Shown: piece after piece, positions 9,560-21,978 of the stretch | Layout: each line of letters begins with the position of its first letter | How positions within the stretch are numbered: the first letter of the stretch is position 1 | NCBI GenBank assembly: GCA_013423385.1 | Contig: BLZA01000011.1 | Location: 805,174-869,173, forward strand | DNA length: 64,000 nucleotides | Origin: Naganishia liquefaciens | Taxonomy: Eukaryota > Basidiomycota > Tremellomycetes > Filobasidiales > Filobasidiaceae | Reading direction: 5' to 3' | Notes under the pieces: model-generated | Database searches by the model: none | What the model saw: only the letters and a program-made list of their open reading frames with translations | What the model was told of the DNA's origin: nothing | Position numbers and translations under genes: made by a program

Positions 9560-11848
9560 ATGCCGGCCTCGCAGCTCCAGGCGTTGCTGAGTGATTTGAC
9601 CGAGGAATTTCAGACGAGGCAGACCACGGATGTGTTGCAGTTCTGCGCGGATTGGTTTCAGGCCAAGCTGAAGGCCGAGGTGAGTCTCTCTTTTCATCTC
9701 TCTTGGGACGTTGTGTCGTGCTGGCACGCACGAAGCACGCATCACCATTGCCTCGAGTTTCCTCTTTGGGCGGAATACAAGGACGGAAGACGACGTGCTT
9801 CACGTCCTTTGCAACCGATCTCTGGAGAGAGAATCACGATAGACGCCTTTCCATGATGGCAGAAGGGCGGGCGATCCTGTACATTCCCTCAAAGGATGGC
9901 ATTTGGACACCCAACGTCGGCTTTCGCAGTTCACCCGAAAAGCGAGACGATTGACCGAATGCTTTCCTTTGATGGGAACATCCGACGATGCTAAACGATA
10001 CTGCTGGAGAACCCTCTTGTGGCTGCATGGACTATCGATTCATCGCATGTCCTTGCCTTTCCGATCTGAATCCATGCCTGGCTTCCGCACCCCTTCGCTC
10101 AACTGATTCTTTATTCCTGACAGCGTTCGCAAATGCTCGCTTCTGCCGCACCTACAACATCATCAACCGCGACGTCCACTCCATCAGCTCCTGCCGCCGC
10201 TACTCGCAAATTCCCCAACTTTCCCGCCGGCGCCATGACTCTTCCCGCTGTTCCCGGCAACGTCTTCCACGCCCATTTGACCCAACCTTCCCCCTTCTCC
10301 GAGCACATTCCGTCCGACTCGCCCTTTGGCCATGGATCGACATCAAGCAGTACTCTTGCACAGCGACGTGCGACCTTTGCCGGACCGAGCTTTGGCAACT
10401 CGTTGGTCGCCGGTGGAGATGCTGTCGGCGGGTCCGCGCCCGAAGGGGTTGCTGGCGGACAGCTGGATCAGGTGCGAGAGGAGGAAGAGGATGATCCGAT
10501 GACGTCCACGGCGAGAGTCCAGGACACCTTTGCAGCGTTCTCGTTCAGTGGAAGCCCTGCTGGCGATTCGCTGGAACCTGAAGGATCGCCGTTCGAGGAG
10601 GTACCGTCAACATCCGTGCCTGCGAGTCGATACCCACCTCAGGCGGCTTCGGCAGGCAAAGCCCTGGTCTCTGCAGACTTGCTCGTCCCGTCCTACGCCC
10701 TCGGCCGTCGAACGTCCGTCTCGGCGGAATCCCTCGTTCCAACCTCGGCACCCGTCGGCGGCGCGTCTGGTCTGCCTCCGATCATGGATGCCGACACTAC
10801 GCCCACTCTCGGTTCCACCGCTAGCCAATCACTGCCTCAGAAGTCAGAGGAACAGCTCGACCGTATCAAGCAGTCCATCTCGAACAACTTGCTGTTCAGG
10901 AATTTGGATGAGGAGCAGGAGCGTGATGTGCTCGCCGCCATGCGAGAAGTGCACGTCGACGCGGGACACGTTGTTATTGAGCAAGGCGCAGCTGGTGACT
11001 ATTTCTATGTCGTCGAGGATGGGCAATTCGATATCTACGTGAAGAAGGCAGGGGATGGCGATGTCGTGACGATAAGTGAGGCGCAAGACGACATGGAGAG
11101 CAAGTGGGGCAAGAAGGTGCACACCGCTGTTCCCGGAGGCTCGTTTGGCGAGTTGGCGTTGATGTACAAGTGAGTCGGTATCGCGCGGACAGTTTCGGCA
11201 GGCGTTGACGAACCGGTTGCCCAGCGCTCCTCGCTCGGCTACCGTTGTCGCGCAGACAAAGGGAACGCTCTGGGCGCTCGACCGGATTTCATTCCGAACC
11301 ATCCTCCTCGACGTGAGTGATCATAACGCTGCAAGAGCCTTGCGCTTTCTCATCCACCTCTCTAGCACACCTCTCGCAAACGACGCATGTATGAAACCTT
11401 CCTTGCCATCGTCCCTATCCTTGCCTCGCTTGAACCCCACGAGCGCGCCAAGATTGCCGACGCGCTTGAATCGAGAACGTACCAGAACGGCGAGAACGTT
11501 GTGACCGAGGGCGAAGTCGGTGAGACGTTCTTCCTAATCGAAAGCGGAACCGCAGAAGTCGAAAAGGCAGGAGCCGGCGTCGTTGGTGAATTGGGCAAGG
11601 GCGATTACTTCGGTGGTGAGTAGACGCAGCTGCGATTCTTGGATCCGCCTCCGAACTTTTTTGATTCTATAGAACTCGCATTGCTCAATCGCGCGCCTCG
11701 AGCTGCTACCGTCCGAGCCGCTGGCGGTGAGGGCGCCAAGCTTCGAGTGGCCGCGCTCGGCGAAAAGGCATTCACGCGATTGCTCGGACCCGTGCGTGAG
11801 ATCATGGCGAGGTCTGCGGGCGAGCGATACGGAGTTGTTCCTGCCTAG
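9560..11848 (+). CDS. PKR1: cAMP-dependent protein kinase regulatory subunit
   Basis: Binds and silences the PKA catalytic subunit until cAMP is present. Exon 1 codes the RIIa-type docking helix (QLQALLSDLTEEFQ, then DVLQFCADWFQAKLKAE). The long second exon has a disordered Ala/Pro/Ser linker, then the inhibitor site GRRTSVSAE, whose serine makes it an autophosphorylated, RII-like site. Two cyclic-nucleotide domains follow. Their phosphate-binding cassettes read FGELALMYNAPRSATVVA (split by an intron after the Tyr codon) and FGxELALLNRAPRAATVRA across the last intron, each with the Glu and Arg that hold cAMP. Five exons, about 560 residues, longer than mammalian R subunits because of the linker. 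The first intron (9680-10123) is 444 bases, far above the norm here. The symbol is by analogy with Cryptococcus. Confidence 0.94.
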
Positions 11849-12222
11849 ATTGCAAACCAGCGAGATCAAGGAACACGCAGCAAACTAGAAGATTGACTCG
11901 TCCGGCTCGAGTATGCTTTGTCCTTAACAATTGTAATATGGGACCAGAAAAAGCGAGAGTATAAATCGTCAACTATGTAGTTTTGCAGACAAACCCGTTG
12001 GTTATACACAACAATAACTTCGAGAAACATGCATTTCTACGAAAATGGTCACTACAGGGTGAAAATCTACGTATGTGATAGACATTGTCGCGAATGTCTT
12101 GGCGACTACAATGTCAAGATACAACCGTGCTACACTGCTTCCCGCCTAAAAAGCCATGTACGTCTTCTGAACTCATCATTGACAGATGAACATCTGTTCA
12201 ATCACAGTCATAGCTGAGAGGG
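11849..12222. other. Convergent 3' spacer PKR1/SUS1
   Basis: About 370 A/T-richer bases hold the 3' ends of two genes that face each other. Short frames occur but none has a start context, splice pattern or composition that supports a gene. Confidence 0.5.
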
Positions 12223-12767
12223 TCAACGTCGACTGTTGACCGAGACACCACCGGACTCGTCAATCTGCGAAACGACAAAGGCTCGGATCTGCGCAAGGAT
12301 GTCGTTCTTGACGGTATCTGGCAGAGTGTCTGCCATGTTGCAATTTCAGGGTCAATTACAGTCTGATCCGTGTCGCAAAAAGGCTAGGGAACGCACCGAA
12401 TGCAAATTCTGCGGTATGTTGCTGAAGAGCATCAAATTTGAGTGGTTGCATTTGTCTTGCTTGCTCTGAAGTGAAGGAAGGCCGTCAAACGCAATTCTAA
12501 TCGAGGTTCTTGCAGCCGTCAAAGAGCAGCGCATTTCAATTCACCTTTTGCGTGGCTTTTTACCTGATCTGTCCAGCCAGCCTCAGTTAGCTTTGCACTC
12601 AGAGCGTCCTGTATGCTGCAGAAAAAGAACAGATTAGCTCAATTGAGCCTTTTTCAAGAATATCAGACTCACCGCTGCCATTCGCCAGACTTCATCATCC
12701 TGTTGGCCAGCTTTTGCTGCATTTCCTCGAGCTCTTTCTCTGATGGTAAGACTGAGGATTCCGCCAT
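12223..12767 (-). CDS. SUS1: SUS1/ENY2, subunit of SAGA deubiquitinase module and TREX-2
   Basis: Small protein joining transcription (SAGA) to mRNA export (TREX-2) at the nuclear pore. Exon 1 gives MAESSVLPSEKELEEMQQKL and then MKSGEWQR; the next gives DALSAKLTEAGWTDQ; the last gives ADTLPDTVKNDILAQIRAF. These match the three conserved blocks of ENY2 (ESGEW, GWxD, and VPDxVKxELLxxIRxFL). The middle, around 12400-12540, is split into very short exons (a QQHTAEFAF piece is likely) that I could not join with certainty. The protein should be about 100 residues, normal for the family. The ATG at 12767 begins the first conserved block. Confidence 0.85.
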
Positions 12768-13041
12768 GGTTCAGGGCGCGTATCGAATAACGGCGGCGTG
12801 GGAATGATGCTGAATGCGACAGAACAATGATCAACAAGCAAGCGTGCATGATTGATGTGTCCGCTCTCGGGGTGTAAATCGACAGACAGGTCGCCGATCG
12901 GTTCAAAGGTGAAACACGCGCATCCAAACTCGCAAGAAAGCCTCTTGCCTCGTCATCTCATCTGGACTCCCTCGCGAAGATAGTCTCTAGACAGATACCG
13001 CCATCTACTAAGCCAGAACATCCGACTGTTCGTGCTTGCAG
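12768..13041. promoter_or_regulatory. Divergent spacer SUS1 / unknown Pro-Ser-rich gene
   Basis: About 270 bases between outward-facing starts. The right ATG at 13042 directly follows ttgcag, which could also be a splice acceptor, so an upstream exon of the right-hand gene is possible. No TATA box is evident. Confidence 0.4.
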
Positions 13042-15107
13042 ATGACTAGCACTACCAAGATCCAGGAGAAAGAGGTGGCCGGCAACGTCTGGCAGGCTGA
13101 CATCCGCAGTCCATCACCAACAAGCTCCGTAGGAGATCGAGATGGCAATGATGGGAGCGATGCTGAAAACGAAACCGCTGACATTGGAAAGCGCGGTAGA
13201 AAGGATAGACTTTGGTTCGAGGCAAGCTCTGGCACATGCACGGCTTGAGGGTGTCGATGGCTGATATGCGTGTCACAGCTTGATTTGTCTAGCAGAGAAG
13301 ACCACGCAAAGGTCGAGATCAACCCTTTCAGCATCGCCGCAAAGAATAAACGGAGCAAGGTGAAACAGTCACCAGTCAAATATGACCTCTCAGCGAGGCC
13401 ACAGGGCGATGATGGGGAGGGCAGGCCAAGAATCACGGTCACCGCCAAAGATAGGGGTAAAACCCATGCCATTCTGAATCGCCAGCTGAGTGCTGACTGA
13501 CTTTTTCCCACCTTTCAGATTCACACCCAAAAAGAGGGGTACTTTCACGGGCGAATAAGGAAAGGCATGTCATACAGGAGGAGAGATTCATGCAATCCAA
13601 GGAAGCTACGCAGCCGCCCTTTCAACTCAGACCTCCTATCCAAGCGCAAACCTTAAACAAGAGCAATCTGTCCCCAGCCGGGAAGAAAGCCTTGACTCCT
13701 TCCGAACAGAAACATCCACTTCCGACACCTTCAATTTCAGGACCCAGAGGCAAGGGTACTCCCATCCGCTTTGGTAAACTCCGCAAGTATTTCTCCTTAC
13801 ATTCGCGTGTAATCTTTTGTGCTAAATCCTTGACATTGACTCTGCTACCGTTCACCTTGTTTTGTAGCCAAAATCGAAGGTGATGTCAGCTTTCCCATTT
13901 TACAGGGGTTCAAACGCCAAGAGCAGCCCGCGCACAGACAACAATCGGAGCAGCGACGAATAGAGCCGCAGCGAATGGGACAGGGTAATGAAGCGGAGAT
14001 GAAAATGCGATCACAGGCAATGCAAGAGTACGCTGCGCGGCTTCATGAGCCTCACAACGCATCTTCAAGATTGACACCCGCATATCCCCCCTTGAAGGGC
14101 AATGCCCCCCTGTCCACGCTTTATGGGCGTGATAGAGCGAGCGAATCGCACTTGCAACAACTCGATCCGAGTAGTGCTGCCTACGCGGATTCAACAGAGA
14201 GTCAATACACGACGATGTCGCATAGGCTGGATGTCGAACACGCTAATCCATCTGTCGCCTTCCAACATCAGCGCCCTTCGTTTCACTATTATCCTATCAG
14301 TGCCATTGAAGCGAACACCAACGTTTCACGAGGAGCATGCGGAGATGTGATGCCACACGGTGGCTTTCCTCTTCCAGCTGAAAGCTTTCCGCTTGTTGGA
14401 GATTATCATAGTGGGGGCGTGAACGCTTTTCCTTACAGAAGTACTAGAATGTCTCTGCCATCAACGCACGGTTCACGAATATCGGGCCAATATACACAAG
14501 GCAAAACCTTCTCCCCAAAAATTCATCGGGAACCAGCCCTAAGTCTGGGACGAAGCGAGAATGGAGCAAAGTGTGCTATTGCGGGGTTCAAAACAGATCG
14601 CAAAACACAGGCCGCGCCTCACTTCCGAATGCGAGCCGGAGCTACGGGATTTTCCGGAACGTACGCGACCTCCTTTCCGCCAAGGTCGCCTCTGCATGAC
14701 TCAAATTGGTCGACTCTACCTGAGAGGAAGGCGACGAACTCTAGAGCTTGGGGGTTCAAAGGGAAAGGATTCCGGCTTCCTCCTAAGCTACTTGGGGGAC
14801 TTGACAGGACCACCAAGGCAGACGCGGTCGAGCCATCGCAAGGGAGCGGCGACAGCGCAACAGAGATAGTTTTACCCCTCCGCAGGCCAAAGCTTACGCT
14901 TTTTCAGCCGAGTCCGCCAAAATTTGCAGGTAACGCCAATTGATTATTGTCCCAAAGGGATAACCAAATGCCGCGTACGCTCAACAACAAGATCTGCCTT
15001 TTCCGAATGAGCTCTCATCACCTAAGAAGCGGCTGCGAGAGGGTGCTGACTATGACAATGATAAGGGATGGGTGGTGCTCTCGGCTTTGGAACAGCGAAT
15101 TCCTTGA
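13042..15107 (+). CDS. Unrecognised Pro/Ser/Arg-rich, probably nuclear protein
   Basis: Five exons can be joined in frame. Exon 1 (MTSTTKIQEKEVAGN onward) is acid-rich and ends WFE at a GC donor (GAG|gcaagc). Exon 2 begins LDLSSREDHAKVEINPFS and contains KNKRSKVKQSPVKYDL, a possible nuclear import signal. Exon 3 ends GTPIRF at gtaaac; exon 4 resumes AKIEGDVSFPILQGFKRQE and carries about 320 mostly disordered residues. A final short exon after aacaacaag adds DLPFPNELSSPKKRLREGAD, then KGWVVLSALEQRIP and a stop. The last block, a basic patch followed by a short hydrophobic helix, looks conserved in style and could be a binding motif. I do not recognise the family and assign no function. Confidence 0.6.
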
Positions 15108-15400
15108 ACGGATTTCAACTCACGCCATAGCATCCGTACCCTGCGGGATCCGGGATGCGCGAAGGGATCCGCCAAGGCTGAACATGTAAGGCACAGACAA
15201 AGTGCATCGTACCACTGAATTCGGGTGCATGTGAGGCTTCAAGCGTCAGAACATAGCTGGATTAATTCGAGATAGCAGCTCCAGGTAGATGCAAAAAGCC
15301 TCGATTGATGCTATTATATGCTGTACGAGATCTTTATACAACAGACGGTATACAACGTGGAAACATGACCATACAAAGCTTGTCTAATCGCTCGTGAGCT

Positions 15401-18400
15401 TTACACTTTCTGACGTTTAGCGTCAGCTGAGTCTTGAACTGAAACCGAAGATGCTTCGACGGGACGCTTGCCTAACACGGTCGTGGGATTGGGTCGAGGT
15501 GTCACCGAAGTTGACCGGTCGCTTGGCCGGATGGGGGGACTGAGGGTAGCGGTACCAGCGTTCTGGTTGACACGAGCGGGGATGGCATTTGGAGGGATGA
15601 CACCCGTACCCAGAATTTGCGTAGCGATTGCGATATTGACATGCGAGCCGACTTGCTTGAGATACTGCAAGAGGACCTTCGCGTTCGCCGACTGGGCACT
15701 GTTTGTCTTGATGGCCGATTCAGCGAGTTGGGTTATTTTGCGCAATGTTTCAGGATCGAGGGCCGGGGTAGGTGGTCTAGCTCCTGTGACGTTGCCATTG
15801 ATCGGTCGAGGAGCGGGTCGCGCCGTAGGTGCACCAGGTTTGGCACCCGGACGTGCTAAAGCAACATTTACTGAGGGTCGCAGTACCATGCCTGGCCTAG
15901 CTCCCGTCGGACGCACGCCCGCTGCTACAGGACGAGCCTGGCTGGGGATTGGCCGGATACCCTGCGGTCTAGGCGCAATTCCAGGTCGAGCTATCGAATT
16001 GCCGGATGAAGGTCGTGGACCGGGACCCGCTGCAATCGGACGGGTAGCGGGATTACTAAGACGAGGAACTGATGTTGGACCGAGCTTCTTGACCTTTTCT
16101 TGTAACCATCGTAAAACATAAGTTCGGAGTACAGTAATGGCGCTCTTCGTTGGCAGCGCTTGCATTTGGGCGAGCTGTTGCTTAGAAAATCTGCCGAATA
16201 CCAGAGGATTGAGGATGATGGTATTGTTGTCAAAGACGTAGGGCGGCTCTGGCAACAGATGCTTAATCTTGATATCCACGGATTTCATGTGTGGTGGGAT
16301 GGTGCCGAGTGTCAGAGGCAGTTGACGATTGAGAGGTACCAGCAACGGCGGGATGAGGCTTCCAAGTATTGCTTCGACGCTGTTGGCGGGGGGATTACCG
16401 GGTGCTGGAGAAGGAGAAGGCCTAGCATGGTCCTCGGAATCCCTACGTGCGCCCACCTCTACTGGCCTCCTCGGTTTTATCGATTTGGCGATATCGGGTC
16501 CTCGGCTCAAATCCCGTTTTGCTCTTGCCTCTTTCTGTTCAGCTGTCTTGCGCTCTCTCTCAACCAATTCTGGCGCGTGAACAGGATCGAGAATCCACAC
16601 AGATCCCTTTGACTCTGGATCATCTTCGGGAACTCTAGGCACCTTTAGAAATGCCTTGTTCAGCGAAAGGTTGTGCCGGATGGAGTTCTAAAAATAATGT
16701 AAGACTACTGGCTTTGAGTAAATCCAGCCAGATAAGACTCACCTGCCAGCCGGATTCGGGATTCATCTTGAACCATTCCCACTCGTTGGCTACCCAATCG
16801 CATACTTGCCCTAGCGTTCCTCGACCGCGATCCACATTCGCAAGTGCCCGATAGATGATAGTCGCATATGTCAAGTCAGGCTTGATAGGGTCTGGACCGA
16901 TGAACGGCTGGCCATCAATTCCGAGCAAAGGCGAGATACGTTTTTGCGAATAAGGATCCAGAGAAGGTGAGCGAGAGAATCCCTCCTGAGAGTGTATCGA
17001 CAACGCGTCTGGGGAGACTCCACGCGACGCCTCTCGCGTTTCTCCAAAGCTTCCTGAGTTCATATGTGGCTGCAAGGGTGGTCTTTGACTAGGCAGCATC
17101 GGTCTGCTTCCAGGACGAATCGGGGGTCCGGGTCGAACGGGTCTGACACCAGGCTGAAGGGGTCGTGTCTGCATTCCCGGCCTATTCTGAGCCTGCAGTG
17201 GCGGGACAGATCCGGGTCCGGGACGAAAAGGCATTCCAGGCCTCACGCCAGGCATTCCAGGCCGGAGTGGCATTCCGTTGGGACCAGGACGTAAAGGTCT
17301 GACGCCCGGTGCCGCGATGCTATTCGGCCCAGTAGGGTTGACCGGCCGAAAACCATTGGGCAGAGGCCTCGCAGGGCGAACGACTGGCATACCAGGGCGA
17401 ACAGGTCCTTGTGCAGAACTAGTGGGGCGCGGTACTCCAGATTTCACACTTGAAGGATACGGAGACGTGCCTGAATGCGCGGGATCCCCAGTCACGTTTG
17501 TTGGAAGCTCCTGAACGTCCATGTTCAAAGCGTCCGCTTGAGGCTGCTGCATGCTTTCCATCCTTGCCAGCATCTTTTCGCGCTCGAGGGCTTCTGCTTT
17601 CTGCTTCTTGGCTGCTTTGGCGGCAGCTGCGTCTGCTTTCGCCTTCGCCTTCTCCGCCTTTTCCTTCTCCCTTTGCGCCGCCTTTTCCGCTTTCTTGCGT
17701 TCCTGTTCTTCCTTCCTAGCTGCCGCTTTTGCTTCTCGAATTCGAGCGGCAAGAGCAGATTTTTCCGCCTTCGTCAGCTTTACTTCGGGAACAGGAACTG
17801 GTTCCTCTCCAGCCATCGGCAGATGCGAAGAGTTCAGTGAGGCGAACATGCTGTTATCGTACGGCATGCCAGATTGCGGTGTTTGCAGAGGCATTCCCTG
17901 TTCATTGGCCGGCGTCATGGTGCTGGCGATCAGGTCCTGAACGGCCTGGATATCCGCTTCAGTTGGCGGTAAATGAGAAGAGTCGTCCAACTGTATCTGC
18001 GATGACTGATCGTCAGAAGGCTGTGACGGCGCTGGAAAGCTGCCTGATGTAGGCTTGAGCAGTTCAGCTACCTTGAGCTTTGATGCCAGCGTCTCTTCTT
18101 CGCTCTCTGCGTCGCTTGCTGCCATCACGCTGTCACTCTGTGCGCGTCCCTCAGGTGTTTCGTTTGATAGCGGGACGATACCCTTATCGTCCGCGACCAC
18201 AGTATTGCCTTGCTTGATGCTGTCCTCCGCCGATGTGCCTTTGGTTTCCGATAAATCCTTGATCGGCACGTCTGTGGCCTCGGCAGGACTGATCATAGTC
18301 TGCTGCGCAACCTCCTTCTCCTTCTCCTCCTCCTCATCTCCACCGTCACTTTCATCGCTACTGCTGTCCACGTCGGATTCCTCCTCATCGCTGTCGGAGA

Positions 18401-20766
18401 CGCTGCTGAGTTCGCTCGACTCCTCGGAACCAGAATCCGCTGACGACGAGAACCATTCCTGTTCACTCGCGCATCTGCTGCATGAACAGACGCTGTCATT
18501 CGAATCCTCGCCGTTTCCTTGCTCGTTGTCGCTCCCAGAAAAAGAGTGATCTAGATCTTCGCGTTCTCCGGCCTTATGTTCCGACTCTTGCAACTTGCAT
18601 TTTCGACACTTGCGTCCCTTACGATGTTTGGATCTGTATCCATAGGTGCCATTCTTGCCCATACCCTTACCCATGCCAAACAATCCCATCCTCTCGTCTT
18701 CCCATTCTTCACGATTGGTGGAAAAGGCATTAAAAGTCGCAGGGCGCTGGAAAAGGTGATGTAGGTCGTTTTCATTGTCAGACACTGCCGGCTGAGATGA
18801 CACTTTCGGAGCCGCAATTCCGAAGCCGAGGGATTCGACATTGGGTCCCGTGAGTGCATTATGATTGAGTGGTATCGGATAGCTGGCTATGGAGGCAGGT
18901 GGCAGAATGAAATAGAACGTTCTTGTGGATATCTGAATCTTGGTACTGGGAGCAAAGAAGTCCTTCAGCTATGCAACTCCTGGATTCTACCGGTATAATG
19001 ACATACTAAGGACCTAGAGCTACTCGACTGCCTCTTACTTTGAAGACATCATCCACCCATGCTCCATTGCGCCCGAGCACATCAAGATAGAACTGAGAGA
19101 GCGTGTATGAATAGCTGAGACATGAAGTACTGCAGATAAGAGAACGGTTCTCAGTCGTGATCTCATCCCGACTTACCCGATCCGCGCGTGAAGACGGCTA
19201 ACACTCTTCAACGCCCCCAGATCGACATCCACCTGTCTTTCTTCCGTGTCGTCTACGTTGGGGCCATCCCTTCCTGAACCTACTTTGTGATCGCTTTCGG
19301 ACTTAATTATACGTATGCTCGTTTGCTCATCCCCTTCCTCCGTAGCGCGAGGCATCGATGTTCTCTTTACGTGCTCTTGTTCCATAGCATCTGCTAGATT
19401 CCGCTGTGCAAGTTGATCGTCGATCGGCGGTTTCGCGATCTCCTTTGCCGGCGGAACGTCGGGCGGTGTACTCTGCTTTCCCTCCTGTGGACCATCCTCT
19501 CCATCATTATTTTTGGTCAAGATACTGTGTTCTTGAAAGACCGCTGAAGATTCCACCTTGACCTCTTGTTCTGCTGCTCCATCTTGCTCCAGTTTCACAC
19601 GTGACGCGCCGTGACCAATCTCCCTGTCCATTGACTGTCGTGATTGTGACGGTTGATCCTGCACAGACTTTTTCAGGCGATTGATCTTCCTTCCAATAGT
19701 GACATCCAAAGTTTGCATATAGTAAGAGAAGGCTTCTTTTGGTCGATAATCGATGTGGGATCCCGACGCTTGTGCAGGGGGAGGTTCGAGAAACTGTAAT
19801 TTGTAGAACGCCGTGATGGGTTCCGTGAGAGCGTGATCGATGGGTAAAGGTGGATTACCGCTGGACGGCGTCTTCAGCATTTCTGTAGCTGACGGGGCAG
19901 ACTGTTGTGGAGCTTCACGAAACTGCTGGCCCTGAACCTGGCAACGCCATCGGAACTTTATGAAGAACTTTATGAACAACGGTACTTTTCTTCTGAAATG
20001 AGGTACTGACCTGATCTTCCACGGAGACCGGTTCTGTTTTCACCACCGCCATTGCCTCTGTTGACGGCAGCCCTTCCCCCAGAGGGGCAAGTCCGACGTC
20101 GTTCAACAAGACCTCCTCGTTGACAATTTGCACACCTGTATGAATGGACTCTTCCTGCATATGCTCCTCCGACAGCAAACCTCTGTCTTTTGGGGACAGG
20201 GCCATATTGGAATTAAAACGCGTCCGGTTTAGTGACGCCTGATTTGTCATTTCTTCTGCAGGTAAGCTGTTGTCGGGCTGAACAGCTGTTGCATCTGCAG
20301 TATCCTGGTGTATGGCATGTAGCGTTGTGGCATCATTCAGCTCTTCGTGGATTTGGTGAAGATCGAATGTTGCTGTTTCGTGATGCTTCTCCAGGTCGAG
20401 ATGCAGGTGGTCGGCGCCGTGAAGCTCATGTGAGGCAAGATCCAGTATGCCCTCCATCATGGCGTCGTGGTGATCGGGAGCGCCTGCCACCTCCATGTCC
20501 AGCTGCAATTCCTCCTGCGCTCCCGCATGAGTATGCTCGCCATGATCTCCTTCGGCAACTTCGACTCCAGCGCTGAGTAAAAACTGTTCCATCTCCTGTT
20601 GAGCTGCCTCGGTCCGCGTGAACGGTTCGTGGCCTTCACCTAGTCCGAGCGTATCGTAGCCGTCCTTCGCCCCCGTGTCTTGTACAATGCTTGGCACCTC
20701 GAGACCTCCGGCCTTTTCATGTAAGACCACATTCTCGAACGACGTCGGATCGTCCGAGACGTCCAT
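15401..20766 (-). CDS. FHL1: FHL1-type transcription factor with FHA and forkhead domains
   Basis: Very large nuclear regulator, about 1,700 residues, whose yeast relative controls ribosomal protein genes with Ifh1. The N-terminal exon starts MDVSDDPTSFENVV and is acidic and His-rich. Next comes the FHA domain, spread over exons: FYKLQFLEPP, FSYYMQTLDVTIGRK, a long disordered insert, DLGALKSVSRLHARI, FYLDVLGRNGAWVDD, then KIQISTRTFYFILPP. A central region has acidic Ser/Glu runs, a KE-rich coiled coil (around 17560-17780) and many RPG-type repeats. The forkhead domain is KPDLTYATIIYRAL through VANEWEWFKMNPESGWQ, then across an intron NSIRHNLSLNKAFLKVPR. A second Arg/Pro/Gly/Ala-rich stretch and a basic C-terminus follow. 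FHA plus forkhead in one chain is the FHL1 signature. About six exons; the ATG at 20766 is the only good start. Confidence 0.9.
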
Positions 20767-21978
20767 CTTCTGGCCGCGTTTGGGTGTGTCTCGATCGAGG
20801 CGATTTCCGGCGGCGGTGTCAACGCGGCAATACTGACGCTACTGTTCACGCATCGGAGCTAAATTTCTCTTTCAATTTGACGGTTGCGAGATGGGCAATG
20901 GATCATGTGTGCATGACTACGATCAAGCGATAGCATTCCCTCAATGTCAACAAACCGACACGCCATGCAGATGCTGGCCGCTCGCGAACATTGCTCGATC
21001 GCTTTTCGAAAACTTTGACCAATGCGGTAATCGCCGGAGCCGGATTTACGGTCGAGCTCGTCCTCTAAATTCAGCTGCGTTTTGGCGGTGAGTTCTGCTG
21101 TGTTTCAGGACAAGGGCCACGAAATCTTTGTTGCATATCCCTCCAAGGCGACGAAGACCAGTCTGGACACACACCGCTGCCGAATACTGAGTCAAGCTGG
21201 ACGAAGGGACCGGCAAGCACAGCAATTCGAAACTGAAAGGGAAGAGAGTTGTCGTCGAATACGGAAGTAATTACCGAACAAAAGACAGACATGGCAAAAA
21301 ATCAACACAACGGGCAATTCAGTCGCGCATTTCGCAGCAAGAGAAAGTCGTTCAACAATAGTGCTTCACTGATCCATCGCAACGCCCGCTCGACAGGCCA
21401 CCCTTGTTCAGTCGATTTGCTTGAAGGCCCCCTCTACGTCAAGAGCGGATCACAGATACGGTTTAAGAAAGTTCGCCAGCGCCATTGCCATCTGGAGCCT
21501 CATCCGATAGGTGGAAGGCATCGAATACCGGGCTATTGACAGGGAAAGCGTAAGGATTGAAGCCTTGATCGCTGTCAGCAGCGGAACATAGCGTTAGCTC
21601 GACATGTCCGGTGAGTACTCCTGTTTGAGCGGTGATGATCAGAGATCGGGATCGGCCATTCCCCGTTTCGTCGAGGTCGCGTGATAGTCAAGATAATATG
21701 CGCAGCTCAGCTGTGTATGTGAAAGGGAAGACATGGGGAAGTGGTCAATTCAAAGAGGCAATGCGGGAAGCCTGGATGACAACTGAATCGGGCCGTCTGA
21801 ATCACCTCTTTTCCGTGTCTGATTGATTTGGCTTTATCAACCCGAATCGCTTCTATTCCCTATACCACCAATAGCCATTTACTCCGTGTAAGTCAAGAGA
21901 GTACACCGATAACTCGCTGCAAAGCCGACGGTCTTATCCCCTGTCCTCTACAGCTTCACATCCCCGCATCATGCGCCG
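20767..21978. other. 1.2 kb divergent intergenic region upstream of FHL1
   Basis: Lies between the start of FHL1 and the start of the next plus-strand gene. An ATG at 21604 is followed by gtgagt, and a plus-strand frame at 21632-21826 reads IRDRDRPFPVSSRSRDSQDN onward; either could be a non-coding or small leader exon of the next gene. I see no conserved motif, repeat or RNA gene. Confidence 0.4.

Noticed and set aside
20640-20849. Upstream frame overlapping the FHL1 start, reading NSSVSIAALTPPPEIASIE
   Set aside because: It looks protein-like but opens with GTG, has no ATG, and no splice joins it in phase to FHL1.
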